Shown here: positions 29,157-38,208 of the stretch, in pieces
Layout: each line of letters opens with the position of its first letter
How positions within the stretch are numbered: the first letter of the stretch is position 1
Origin: Paraburkholderia phenazinium
GTDB lineage: Bacteria > Pseudomonadota > Gammaproteobacteria > Burkholderiales > Burkholderiaceae
Reading direction: 5' to 3'
Length of the DNA stretch: 64,000 nucleotides
Assembly: GCF_900100735.1 (NCBI RefSeq)
Contig: NZ_FNCJ01000013.1
Span: forward strand, 1 to 64,000
Translations under genes and position numbers: made by a program
Notes under the pieces: model-generated
What the model was told of the DNA's origin: nothing
The model's input: only the letters and a program-made list of their open reading frames with translations
Databases searched by the model: none

Positions 29157-30215
29157 TTATTTCCAGATATTCAACGGCGACATGATCCAGAAGCCGACTA
29201 CGATCAGCCACACCACGCAGACCGGAATAAACACCTTCCAGCCCAGACGCATGATCTGGTCATAACGGTAGCGCGGGAACGTGGCGCGTGCCCAGATGAA
29301 TACCGACAGCAGCAAGAACACTTTCAGCACCAGCCAGAAAATGCCCGGGATGAACGACAGGAAGCCAAACGGTGCGCTCCAGCCGCCAAGGAACAGCGTT
29401 GATGCGAGCGCCGAGATGACGATCATGTTGATGTACTCGGCGAGGAAGAACAGCGCGAACGCCATCCCCGAGTAATCGATCATGTGACCCGCGACGATTT
29501 CCGACTCCCCTTCCACCACGTCGAACGGGTGGCGGTTCGTTTCGGCGATGCCCGAGATGAAGTAGACGACGAACATCGGCAACAGCGGCAGCCAGTTCCA
29601 CGAGAGGAAGGTCACACCGTAGCTGGCGAAGATGCCGCGTTCTTGCGACGTGACGATGTCCGACAGATTCAGGCTGCCCGAGGTCATCAGCACGACGACC
29701 AGCGCAAAGCCCATCGAAATTTCGTACGACACCATCTGCGCGGCGGCGCGCATGGCGCCGAGGAATGCGTACTTCGAGTTCGACGCCCAACCGGCGAGAA
29801 TCACGCCGTACACGCCGATCGACGAAATCGCCATGGCGTACAGCAGGCCCGCGTTGATGTCGCCGAGCACCGCGCCCGCCTGGAACGGAATCACCGCCCA
29901 GACCGCGAAGGCCGGCACCACCACCATGATCGGCGCGATCAGGTAGATCCAGCGGCTCGCCTGCGCGGGCTGAATCACTTCTTTCAGCAACAGTTTCAGC
30001 ACGTCGGCAATCGGCTGCAGCAGACCTGCGGGGCCGACGCGGTTCGGACCGAGACGCACGTGCATCCAGCCGATCAGCTTACGTTCCCACAAAATCAGGT
30101 AAGCCACGCACAGCAGGATCACGACGGCCACGACCAGGATGCGCACCAGTGCCCACACCGTGGGCCATGCCGCACCGAGAAGTTGAGTGCCGCCCGAGTT
30201 GATCGATTCGAACAT
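29157..30215 (-). CDS. nuoH: NADH-quinone oxidoreductase subunit H
   Basis: A 352-residue membrane subunit with about eight helices that links the quinone site to the pump arm. Recognisable are WERKLIGWMHVRLGPNRVGP near residue 45-65 and the acidic loop ETNRHPFDVVEGESEIVAG. It begins directly after the nuoG stop (TAA then ATG with no gap), and is followed 15 bases later by nuoI. Confidence 0.97.
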   Translation of the reverse strand: MFESINSGGTQLLGAAWPTVWALVRILVVAVVILLCVAYLILWERKLIGWMHVRLGPNRVGPAGLLQPIADVLKLLLKEVIQPAQASRWIYLIAPIMVVVPAFAVWAVIPFQAGAVLGDINAGLLYAMAISSIGVYGVILAGWASNSKYAFLGAMRAAAQMVSYEISMGFALVVVLMTSGSLNLSDIVTSQERGIFASYGVTFLSWNWLPLLPMFVVYFISGIAETNRHPFDVVEGESEIVAGHMIDYSGMAFALFFLAEYINMIVISALASTLFLGGWSAPFGFLSFIPGIFWLVLKVFLLLSVFIWARATFPRYRYDQIMRLGWKVFIPVCVVWLIVVGFWIMSPLNIWK

Positions 30216-32549
30216 TTACGCCTTCTCCACCAGCAGTTCACCGAACAGGCTGCCCAGCGCTGCACCGGCAGGCGTGGCCGCCGATACGCGGACGACCGTC
30301 TCCGCAAGATTTGCATCGCGCACGGCCGGCAACTGGACCGAGTGCTCGCCCTGGCGCACGCGCACCGCGTCGCCGCTTTTCAGACCCAGCTTGTCGAACA
30401 GTGCAGCCGGCAGGCCGACGGTGTTCGCGGCGCGTGCAGCCGCCGTCAGATGCAGCGATTCCGCACGACGCACCAGCGGGTCGGCGTGGTAGATCGGCAC
30501 ATCGGCGATGCGTTCGAACGCGCCTTCGGCCGCCTTCTGCGCCGTGCCGCGAGCGACTGCCACACCCGTCTGGTTCGACAGGCGCGCGCTCAGATCGCCG
30601 TCGCCCAACGCTGCTGTGCGTACTTCTTCCGAGGTATCGAAGTCGAAACCGGGCACGCCGAGCAGGCTGCCCAGCACGCGCAACACCTTCCATGCCGGAC
30701 GCGTGTCGCCGAGCGGGCGCACTACGCCGTTGAAGGTCTGGACCGTGCCTTCTGCGCTGACGAAGGTGCCGGCCGTTTCCGTGAACGGTGCGATCGGCAG
30801 CAGGACGTCGGCGTAGTCCGCACCGGTCTGGAACGGCGACAGCACGACAACCATTTCAGCCTGGTTGAGCGCAGCCAATGCCTGCGCCGGGTTGGCCGTG
30901 TCGAACTCCGGTTCGACGTTGAGCAGCACATAACCCTTGCGCGGCTGTTCAAAGGCTTCGCGAGCATTCAGGCCGCCCTCGCCAGGCAACGCACCGACGA
31001 GGTGAGCACCCACCGTGTTCGCCGCTTCCGTGAGGAAGCCGAGCGTCGCGCCGGTGGTCTCTGCGATCCATTGGGCCGTAGCATGAAGACGCGCAAAGTC
31101 CGGATGACGGACCACGCCGTTGCCGAGCAGCACGAAGCGCAGATCGCCCGAGGCGAGCGACGCTGCTACCGCACGCGCAGCATCCGAAGGCTTCGCGCCG
31201 GCAAACGCCTGCGGCAGCGCGACGCCGCGTGCTTCGAGAATGGCGGCAGCGATGCCAGCCAGTTCGTCGAACCATGCCGACGGAGCCGCAACCACGCGCC
31301 GTGCTTGCGGGATCAGCGCGTCGTCATTGGTAGCTTGCACGAAGGTCAGTTCGGCGCCGTTCTTGGCAGCCTGACGCAGACGCGCAGCGAACAGCGGATG
31401 ATCGCGGCGCAGATCCGAGCCGATGATGAGCGCAGCGTCGACGTTCGACAAATCAGCGATCTTCGTGCCGAGCCACGGCGCGCCATTCACTGGCGCCGAG
31501 AAATCGGACTGGCGCAGGCGGAAGTCGACGTTAGGCGTGCCGACCGCTTGCGCGAACTGCTTCAACAGGAACAGTTCTTCGACGGTGCTGTGGGCGCTAC
31601 CGAGTGCGGCCAGCGCTTCTGCGCCGCGGTCGCCCTTGATGCCCTTCAGACCCTTGACGACGTAGTCGAGCGCAGTCTGCCAGTCGGTCTCGACCCACTT
31701 GCCGCCTTGCTTCAACATAGGCTGCGTGAGGCGTTCCGGGCTGTTCAGGCCTTCGTACGAGAAGCGGTCCTTGTCCGAGATCCAGCATTCGTTGATTGCT
31801 TCGTTCTCGAACGGCAGCACGCGCATCACGCGGTTGTTCTTGACCTGCACCACGAGGTTCGCGCCGACCGAATCGTGCGGGCTCACCGACTTGCGGCGCG
31901 ACAGTTCCCACGTCCGGGCGCTGTAGCGGAACGGCTTGCTGGTCAGTGCGCCGACCGGGCACAGATCGATCATGTTGCCCGACAGTTCGGAGTCGACCGT
32001 CTTGCCGACGAACGAGGTAATTTCCGAATGCTCGCCGCGGCCCAGCATGCCCAGTTCCATTACGCCGGCCACTTCCTGGCCGAAGCGGACGCAACGCGTG
32101 CAGTGAATGCAGCGCGTCATTTCTTCCATCGAGATCAGCGGGCCGACGTTCTTGTGGAACACCACGCGCTTTTCTTCGCTGTAGCGCGAGGACGATTTGC
32201 CGTAGCCCACCGCCAGATCCTGCAACTGGCACTCGCCGCCCTGGTCGCAGATCGGACAATCGAGCGGGTGGTTGATCAGCAGGAATTCCATCACGGCTTG
32301 CTGACCCTGCACGGCCTTCTCGGACTTGGTGCGCACGATCATGCCCGCCGACACCGGCGTGGCGCATGCAGGCACGGCCTTCGGCATCTTTTCGACGTCG
32401 ACCAGACACATCCGGCAGTTGGCCGCAATCGACAGCTTCTTGTGATAGCAGAAGTGAGGAATGTACGTGTCGACCTTATGCGCAGCCTGGATCACCATGC
32501 TGCCTTCAGGCACCTCTACTTTCTTGCCGTCTATTTCAAGTTCAACCAT
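30216..32549 (-). CDS. nuoG: NADH-quinone oxidoreductase subunit G
   Basis: A 777-residue iron-sulfur subunit. The N-terminal 2Fe-2S domain is seen from CYHKKLSIAANCRMCLVD, then the His-cluster region CPICDQGGECQLQD and the 4Fe-4S motif CIHCTRCVRFGQEVAG. The rest is a molybdopterin-oxidoreductase-like domain that has lost molybdenum binding. Start: ATG 32549 with GGAAG ten bases upstream; a TTG three codons earlier is rejected. The nuoF-nuoG gap of 111 bases holds no gene. Confidence 0.96.
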   Translation of the reverse strand: MVELEIDGKKVEVPEGSMVIQAAHKVDTYIPHFCYHKKLSIAANCRMCLVDVEKMPKAVPACATPVSAGMIVRTKSEKAVQGQQAVMEFLLINHPLDCPICDQGGECQLQDLAVGYGKSSSRYSEEKRVVFHKNVGPLISMEEMTRCIHCTRCVRFGQEVAGVMELGMLGRGEHSEITSFVGKTVDSELSGNMIDLCPVGALTSKPFRYSARTWELSRRKSVSPHDSVGANLVVQVKNNRVMRVLPFENEAINECWISDKDRFSYEGLNSPERLTQPMLKQGGKWVETDWQTALDYVVKGLKGIKGDRGAEALAALGSAHSTVEELFLLKQFAQAVGTPNVDFRLRQSDFSAPVNGAPWLGTKIADLSNVDAALIIGSDLRRDHPLFAARLRQAAKNGAELTFVQATNDDALIPQARRVVAAPSAWFDELAGIAAAILEARGVALPQAFAGAKPSDAARAVAASLASGDLRFVLLGNGVVRHPDFARLHATAQWIAETTGATLGFLTEAANTVGAHLVGALPGEGGLNAREAFEQPRKGYVLLNVEPEFDTANPAQALAALNQAEMVVVLSPFQTGADYADVLLPIAPFTETAGTFVSAEGTVQTFNGVVRPLGDTRPAWKVLRVLGSLLGVPGFDFDTSEEVRTAALGDGDLSARLSNQTGVAVARGTAQKAAEGAFERIADVPIYHADPLVRRAESLHLTAAARAANTVGLPAALFDKLGLKSGDAVRVRQGEHSVQLPAVRDANLAETVVRVSAATPAGAALGSLFGELLVEKA

Positions 32550-32660
32550 GATGGTCAATCTTCCTTAACCTGTTACCGCTCAATCGTTCGCCCGTTCATT
32601 CGCCACATGGCGATGAATCCCGCGGTTGACGCTTCTGGTGTCTGGGCCGCTTATTGCTGT

Positions 32661-33989
32661 TTAAGCCGCCACCGTTTCCGAAGCCGTTGCTGCGCCGGCA
32701 TGACCGCCTACGAGGCAGCGCTTGTTGGCGACGTGATATTCGAATTCATCCCAGTAGTGCTTGAGCATGCCGCGCACGGGCATGGCCGCTGCATCGCCGA
32801 GCGCGCAAATCGTGCGGCCCATGATGTTGCCAGCCACTGAGTTCAGCAGGTCCAGATCTTCCTGGCGCCCCTGGCCATGTTCGATACGATGCACGACGCG
32901 ATACAGCCAGCCGGTGCCTTCGCGGCACGGCGTGCACTGTCCGCAGGACTCTTCGTAATAGAAGTACGACAGACGCAGCAGCGAACGGACCATGCAGCGC
33001 GTCTCGTCCATCACGATCACCGCGCCCGAACCGAGCATCGATCCCGCCTTGGCGATCGAGTCATAGTCCATGTCGGTATGCATCATCATCTCGCCCGGGA
33101 TCACCGGCGCGGACGAGCCGCCAGGAATCACGGCCTTGATCTTCTTGCCGCCGCGCATGCCGCCGGCGAGTTCCATCAGCGTCGCGAACGGCGTGCCGAG
33201 CGGAATTTCGTAATTGCCAGGACGTTCGACGTCACCCGAGACCGAGAAAATCTTGGTGCCGCCGTTGTTCGGCTTACCCATTTCCAGGTAATTCTGCGGG
33301 CCGACCGCCAACAGGAACGGCACGGCCGCAAACGTCTCGGTGTTGTTGATGGTGGTCGGCTTGCCGTACACGCCGAAGCTCGCCGGGAACGGCGGCTTGA
33401 AGCGCGGCTGGCCCTTCTTGCCTTCCAGCGACTCGAGCAGCGCGGTTTCTTCGCCGCAGATGTAGGCGCCGTAACCGTGGTGCGCATGGAGCTGGAACGA
33501 GAAGCCCGAGCCCATGATGTTGTCGCCGAGAAAACCCGCGCGGCGCGCTTCTTCCAGCGCCGCTTCGAAGCGTTGATACACCTCGAAGATTTCACCGTGG
33601 ATGTAGTTGTAGCCGACCGTGATACCCATCGCGTAAGCGCCGATCACCATGCCTTCGATCAGGGCATGCGGATTCCAACGCAGGATGTCACGGTCTTTGA
33701 ACGTACCCGGCTCGCCTTCGTCCGAGTTACAGACGAGGTACTTCTGCCCCGGGAACTGGCGCGGCATGAAGCTCCACTTCAGGCCGGTTGGGAAGCCCGC
33801 ACCGCCGCGGCCGCGCAGACCCGACGCCTTGACGTCGGCAATCACCTGCTCGGGCGGAATCTTCTCTTCCAGAATACGGCGCAGCTGGGCGTAACCGCCG
33901 CGCGACACGTAGTCTTCGAGATGCCAGTTGTCGCCGTTCAGGCCGGCGAGAATCAGCGGTTTGATGTGACGATCGTGGAGAGACGTCAT
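32661..33989 (-). CDS. nuoF: NADH-quinone oxidoreductase subunit F
   Basis: A 442-residue subunit that binds NADH, FMN and cluster N3. Visible are the NADH/FMN loops GLRGRGGAGFPTGLKW and ICGEETALLESLEGKKGQPR, and the 4Fe-4S motif ESCGQCTPCREG. ATG 33989 overlaps the nuoE stop by 4 bases (ATGA), so the longer frame running into nuoE is rejected. Confidence 0.97.
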   Translation of the reverse strand: MTSLHDRHIKPLILAGLNGDNWHLEDYVSRGGYAQLRRILEEKIPPEQVIADVKASGLRGRGGAGFPTGLKWSFMPRQFPGQKYLVCNSDEGEPGTFKDRDILRWNPHALIEGMVIGAYAMGITVGYNYIHGEIFEVYQRFEAALEEARRAGFLGDNIMGSGFSFQLHAHHGYGAYICGEETALLESLEGKKGQPRFKPPFPASFGVYGKPTTINNTETFAAVPFLLAVGPQNYLEMGKPNNGGTKIFSVSGDVERPGNYEIPLGTPFATLMELAGGMRGGKKIKAVIPGGSSAPVIPGEMMMHTDMDYDSIAKAGSMLGSGAVIVMDETRCMVRSLLRLSYFYYEESCGQCTPCREGTGWLYRVVHRIEHGQGRQEDLDLLNSVAGNIMGRTICALGDAAAMPVRGMLKHYWDEFEYHVANKRCLVGGHAGAATASETVAA

Positions 33990-34471
33990 TTCGAAAGTTC
34001 CTCGAGCAGCTGGTCGATCTTCGCGCGGCTCATGAAGCTGCACATGCGGTGGTTGTTCACCAGCATCACCGGTGCGTCGCCGCACGCGCCCATGCATTCG
34101 CCTTCTTTCAAGGTGAACTTGCCGTCTGCCGTGGTTTCGCCGAAGTCGATGCCGAGCTTCTGCTTCAGGTACTCGGCAGCGCTTTCCGAGCCGCCGTCCG
34201 GACCGAGCTGGCACGGCAGGTTCGTGCAGAGCGTGATCTTTTGCTTACCGACCGGCGCCGTCTCGTACATCGTGTAGAAGGTCGCAACCTCCTGCACGGC
34301 GACGGCGGGCATGCCGAGATAGTCCCCGACGAACTGCATCAGTTCGGGCGACAGCCAGCCATGCTCTTCCTGAGCCACGGCCAACGCCGCCATGACGGCG
34401 GACTGTTGCTGACCGGCGGGATACTTCGCGATCGCACGATCGATTTCTTTCAGGCCTTCAGCTGAGATCAT
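33986..34471 (-). CDS. nuoE: NADH-quinone oxidoreductase subunit E
   Basis: A 161-residue thioredoxin-like 2Fe-2S subunit (cluster N1a). The ligand pairs are visible as CTNLPC and GECMGACGDAPVML. ATG 34471 is taken as start; a TTG seven codons upstream has a purine-rich stretch in front and remains possible. It overlaps nuoF by 4 bases. The 134-base gap to nuoD holds no gene. Confidence 0.95.
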   Translation of the reverse strand: MISAEGLKEIDRAIAKYPAGQQQSAVMAALAVAQEEHGWLSPELMQFVGDYLGMPAVAVQEVATFYTMYETAPVGKQKITLCTNLPCQLGPDGGSESAAEYLKQKLGIDFGETTADGKFTLKEGECMGACGDAPVMLVNNHRMCSFMSRAKIDQLLEELSK

Positions 34472-34605
34472 TTTCAGACACGACTCTTTCAATTCCTACC
34501 GAACGAAAACCTGTCGCGTGCTGCAGGTTGCGACAGACCCGGCGTTCCTTTGCTTGACGCGCGCCCACTACGGCTGCGACGCGCACGCCACGATGAAAAC
34601 CGCTC

Positions 34606-35859
34606 TTAACGATCGATTTCGCCGAACACGATGTCCTGGGTGCCGATAATCGTCACGGCATCCGCAATCATGTGACCACGCGCCATTTCGTCGAGCGCGG
34701 ACAGATGCGCATAACCCGGCGCGCGGATCTTCAGGCGATACGGCTTGTTGGCGCCGTCCGAGACCAGATAGATGCCGAACTCGCCCTTCGGATGTTCGAC
34801 AGCTGCGTACGCCTCGCCTTCCGGCACATGGAAGCCTTCCGTGAAGAGCTTGAAATGGTGAATCAGCTCTTCCATGTTCGACTTCATACCGACGCGCGAC
34901 GGCGGCGCAACCTTATGATTGTCGATCATTACGGGGCCCGGATTGTTGCGCAACCACTCAATGCACTGTTTCGCAATTCGTGTCGATTGACGCATTTCTT
35001 CGACGCGAACCAGATAGCGGTCGTAACAATCGCCGTTCACGCCAACCGGAATGTCGAAATCCAGCTTGTCATAGACTTCGTAGGGCTGCTTCTTGCGCAG
35101 GTCCCACTCGATGCCCGAACCGCGCAGCATCGCGCCGGTCATGCCGAGCTGCAACGCACGCTCCGGACTCACCACGCCGATCCCGACCAGACGCTGCTTC
35201 CAGATCCGGTTGTCGGTGAGGAGGGTTTCGTATTCGTCGACACAATGCGGGAAACGGGTGAAGAAATCGTCGATGAAGTCGAGCAGCGAACCTTGACGGT
35301 TCTCGTTCATCTTCGACAGCGCCTTCGCGTTGCGGATCTTCGATGCCTTGTACTGAGGCATCACTTCCGGCAGGTCGCGATACACGCCGCCCGGACGATA
35401 GTAAGCCGCGTGCATCCGGGCGCCGGACACCGCTTCGTACACGTCCATCAGGTCTTCGCGTTCGCGGAACGCATACAGAAACACCGCCATCGCACCGACG
35501 TCGAGCGCATGCGAGCCGATCCACATCAGGTGGTTCAGCACGCGCGTGATTTCGTCGAACAACACGCGAATGTATTGAGCGCGCACCGGCACGTCGATGC
35601 CGAGCAGCTTTTCGATGGCCATCACGTAGCCGTGCTCGTTGACCATCATCGACACGTAGTCGAGACGGTCCATATACGGCACGGACTGGATGAAGGTCTT
35701 GGTTTCCGCGAGCTTTTCAGTGGCGCGGTGCAGGAGGCCGATATGCGGGTCGGCGCGCTGGATCACTTCGCCGTCGAGTTCGAGCACGAGGCGCAGCACA
35801 CCGTGCGCAGCCGGGTGCTGCGGGCCGAAGTTGAGCGTGTAATTCTTGATCTCTGCCAT
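34606..35859 (-). CDS. nuoD: NADH-quinone oxidoreductase subunit D
   Basis: A 417-residue subunit forming much of the quinone-binding cavity. The N-terminus FGPQHPAAHGVLRLVLELDGE contains the quinone-site His region; the C-terminal YAHLSALDEMARGHMIADAVTIIGTQDIVFGEIDR is the standard end of the family. It lies 9 bases after nuoC. Confidence 0.97.
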   Translation of the reverse strand: MAEIKNYTLNFGPQHPAAHGVLRLVLELDGEVIQRADPHIGLLHRATEKLAETKTFIQSVPYMDRLDYVSMMVNEHGYVMAIEKLLGIDVPVRAQYIRVLFDEITRVLNHLMWIGSHALDVGAMAVFLYAFREREDLMDVYEAVSGARMHAAYYRPGGVYRDLPEVMPQYKASKIRNAKALSKMNENRQGSLLDFIDDFFTRFPHCVDEYETLLTDNRIWKQRLVGIGVVSPERALQLGMTGAMLRGSGIEWDLRKKQPYEVYDKLDFDIPVGVNGDCYDRYLVRVEEMRQSTRIAKQCIEWLRNNPGPVMIDNHKVAPPSRVGMKSNMEELIHHFKLFTEGFHVPEGEAYAAVEHPKGEFGIYLVSDGANKPYRLKIRAPGYAHLSALDEMARGHMIADAVTIIGTQDIVFGEIDR

Positions 35860-35868
35860 GGCGTTCTC

Positions 35869-36471
35869 TTAGTGTTTCAGACCGCCATAGCGATCCTCGC
35901 GGATCACGCGCGGCGTGATTTCCCGCGGCTCGATCGTCACAGGCTGATAGACGACGCGCTTCTCTTCCGGGTCGTAACGCATTTCGACGTAGCCGGAGAT
36001 CGGGAAATCCTTGCGGAACGGGTGACCGATGAAACCGTAGTCGGTCAGGATACGGCGCAGGTCCGGATGACCCTCGAAGACGATGCCGTACAGGTCGAAG
36101 GCTTCGCGCTCGTACCAGTTGGCCGAATTCCAGATATCGACCACCGACGGGATCAGCGGCACATCGTCGTCCTGCGCGAACACGCGCACACGCAGGCGCC
36201 AGTTGTTCGACACCGACAGCAGATGCAGCACCGCCGCGAAACGCGGACCGTCGTATGCGCCGTCACCGTAGGTCTGATAGTCGATACCACACAGGTCGAC
36301 CAGTTGCTCGAAGCGCAGCGACAAATCGTCGCGGAGGCGCGTCGCAATATCTTGATATTCTGCAGCACTCACGACGATCGTGAGCTCGCCGATTGCTTCA
36401 GTGACGCTCAGCAGGCGGCCGCCAAAGGCCGCCTCGAGGTTCGCTTTCAGGGTCTCGAGTTTGCTTGCCAT
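35869..36471 (-). CDS. nuoC: NADH-quinone oxidoreductase subunit C
   Basis: A 200-residue peripheral-arm subunit (30 kDa family). The signature EREAFDLYGIVFEGHPDLRRILTDYGFIGHPFRKDFP is present. Starting at ATG 36471 (MASKLETLK) gives the family length; a longer frame runs 36 residues upstream into nuoB and is rejected. NuoC and NuoD are separate genes here, unlike the E. coli fusion. Confidence 0.96.
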   Translation of the reverse strand: MASKLETLKANLEAAFGGRLLSVTEAIGELTIVVSAAEYQDIATRLRDDLSLRFEQLVDLCGIDYQTYGDGAYDGPRFAAVLHLLSVSNNWRLRVRVFAQDDDVPLIPSVVDIWNSANWYEREAFDLYGIVFEGHPDLRRILTDYGFIGHPFRKDFPISGYVEMRYDPEEKRVVYQPVTIEPREITPRVIREDRYGGLKH

Positions 36472-36491
36472 ATAGTGGGGAGGCTCTGGCC

Positions 36492-36971
36492 TTATTGACG
36501 GGCGATAGTGTTGGTTCGGCGGATCTTCGCTTGTAGCTGGATCACGCCATAGACCAGCGCTTCTGCGGTCGGCGGACAACCCGGCACATAGACGTCGACC
36601 GGCACGATCCGGTCACAGCCGCGCACCACCGAATACGAGTAGTGATAGTAGCCGCCGCCGTTCGCGCACGAGCCCATCGAGATCACCCAGCGCGGTTCGG
36701 CCATCTGGTCGTAGACCTTGCGCAGAGCGGGCGCCATCTTGTTGCACAGCGTGCCGGCGACGATCATCACGTCCGACTGACGCGGACTCGGACGAAACAC
36801 AACGCCGAAACGGTCGAGGTCATAACGGGCTGCACCCGCATGCATCATCTCGACCGCGCAACACGCAAGACCGAACGTCATCGGCCACAGGGAGCCGGTG
36901 CGCGTCCAGTTGATCAGCTTGTCAGCCGTGGTGGTGACAAACCCTTCCTTCAAGACCCCTTCGATACTCAT
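36492..36971 (-). CDS. nuoB: NADH-quinone oxidoreductase subunit B
   Basis: A 159-residue subunit binding cluster N2, the last cluster before quinone. The cysteine ligands are visible as the tandem CC in LACCAVEMM, in [16 protein letters not shown], and in [17 protein letters not shown] precedes ATG 36971. It lies 63 bases after nuoA. Confidence 0.97.
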
Positions 36972-37034
36972 TTGCTTTCCACTCCAGACGGGGCGGCTAG
37001 CGTTGGCCGCCCACGCAAACCGGCGATTAATCCA

Positions 37035-37394
37035 TCATTCCCAGTCCAGACCGCCTTTCTTCCAGATGTAGGCAAAGCCCAGCAGGAATTCGAGCAGGAA
37101 GATCATCATTGCCATGAAGCCGGGCCAGCCGATGTCGCGCAGGGCTACGCCCCACGGGAACAGGAACGCGGTTTCAAGATCGAAAATGATGAAGAGAATG
37201 GCGACGAGATAGTAGCGCACATCGAATTTCATGCGCGCATCTTCGAATGCTTCGAAGCCGCACTCGTAGGGTGCGTTCTTCTCGGTGTCGGGCCTGTTCG
37301 GACCGAGGATCTTGCCAATACTGACCAGTGCTACGCCTAAACCAGTGCCCACCAGGAGGAACAACAAGACGGGGTAATAGGCTGCGAGGTTCAA
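37035..37394 (-). CDS. nuoA: NADH-quinone oxidoreductase subunit A (TTG start)
   Basis: A 119-residue membrane subunit with three helices. KNAPYECGFEAFEDARMKFDVRYYLVAILFIIFDLE (here noted in two parts: the ECGFE loop and the FDVRYY helix start) is the family core. The start is set at TTG 37394: it gives NLAAYYPVLLF, the usual N-terminus, and GAGG lies seven bases upstream. The longer in-frame ATG upstream would add 16 residues unlike the family. First gene of the nuo operon. Confidence 0.93.
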   Translation of the reverse strand: MNLAAYYPVLLFLLVGTGLGVALVSIGKILGPNRPDTEKNAPYECGFEAFEDARMKFDVRYYLVAILFIIFDLETAFLFPWGVALRDIGWPGFMAMMIFLLEFLLGFAYIWKKGGLDWE

Positions 37395-37450
37395 GACTAT
37401 CCTCAATCGGTTGGTTCTGAGTGCCGCCAGGGACAGGATCACCCGGCACG

Positions 37451-37479
37451 AAACTACTTCGGCGCGCTTGACGCTGCAA
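37451..37479 (-). promoter_or_regulatory. candidate nuo operon promoter
   Basis: On the minus strand TTGCAG (-35, 37479-37474), 17 bases and TAGTTT (-10, 37456-37451) lie between the tRNA-Leu terminator and nuoA. The -10 is a partial match only. Confidence 0.4.
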
Positions 37480-37504
37480 CTTTAACGCAAACACCAGCCA
37501 GAAG

Positions 37505-37541
37505 CGAAAATGCCAGCCGAAGCGAAGCAAGCGGCTGGCAT
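37505..37541 (-). terminator. terminator after tRNA-Leu
   Basis: A 10-bp perfect stem (ATGCCAGCCG with CGGCTGGCAT) with a 12-base loop is followed on the minus strand by TTTTCGCTT. It begins 12 bases after the tRNA and separates the tRNA from the nuo operon. Confidence 0.8.
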
Positions 37542-37552
37542 CTAGATAACAT

Positions 37553-37637
37553 TGGTGCCGACGGCGAGACTCGAACTCGCACAGCTTTCGCCACTACCCC
37601 CTCAAGATAGCGTGTCTACCAATTTCACCACGTCGGC
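37553..37637 (-). tRNA. tRNA-Leu (anticodon GAG)
   Basis: The 85-base minus-strand sequence begins GCCGACGTGGTGAAATTGG and folds as a class II tRNA: acceptor GCCGACG with CGTCGGC, D-arm with GGTAGACAC, anticodon stem CTATC/GGTAG-like around loop CTTGAGG (anticodon GAG), a variable arm, and T-arm GAGTTCGAGTCTC. The CCA end is encoded. It closely matches E. coli tRNA-Leu(GAG) and lies between secG and nuoA. Confidence 0.95.
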
Positions 37638-37749
37638 ACTACTGCAATCCGGGAAATCAACTTGTAAAAACCGCGAATCGCTTCAAGACTTAGATTGTAA
37701 CTGGTTCAAACAATTTGTTCAACGCACCACAACCACTTTTCAAGAAAAA

Positions 37750-38127
37750 TTATTTCGGCACGTCCTGGCCCGGCGTCGACGCGGCGACAGCCGGCACCGC
37801 AACCGATGCGCCAGCCGGTGCAGCAGCGGACGAAGCCACCACCGGAGCGGTCGCTACCGCGCCGAGCAAGCCTGCAGAAGGCTTGGCGTGATACGAACCG
37901 AGGTAGGTCAGCGTCAGCGTGGTGATAAAAAAGATCGCTGCGAGCACCGCGGTGGTACGCGACAGGAAGTTCGCCGAACCCGTCGCACCGAACAGACTGC
38001 CCGACGCGCCGCTGCCGAAAGCAGCGCCCATGTCGGCGCCCTTACCGTGCTGCAGCAACACGAGGCCAATGACCCCAAGCGCCGACATCAACTGAACGAC
38101 GATAATCAATGTTTTCAAAACCAGCAT
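37750..38127 (-). CDS. secG: preprotein translocase subunit SecG
   Basis: A 125-residue subunit of the SecYEG protein export channel. Two transmembrane helices (about 3-22 and 55-75) flank the conserved loop VLLQHGKGADMGAAFG. The C-terminal 45 residues are Ala/Val/Pro-rich and probably disordered. ATG 38127 has AGGTGA five bases upstream; a GTG three codons earlier is an alternative. It lies downstream of tpiA and upstream of tRNA-Leu. Confidence 0.95.
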   Translation of the reverse strand: MLVLKTLIIVVQLMSALGVIGLVLLQHGKGADMGAAFGSGASGSLFGATGSANFLSRTTAVLAAIFFITTLTLTYLGSYHAKPSAGLLGAVATAPVVASSAAAPAGASVAVPAVAASTPGQDVPK

Positions 38128-38208
38128 CACACTCACCTGAGTCTTTATTTAATCGCGTGGCACAAGGCGCGCCGCGCGCAATGGGTCTTGCTCACCCGGG
38201 CATCCTGC

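Noticed and set aside
29484..32840. A 1118-codon plus-strand frame opposite nuoH and nuoG
   Set aside because: Same antisense effect; nuoG and nuoH carry clear iron-sulfur and quinone motifs on the other strand.
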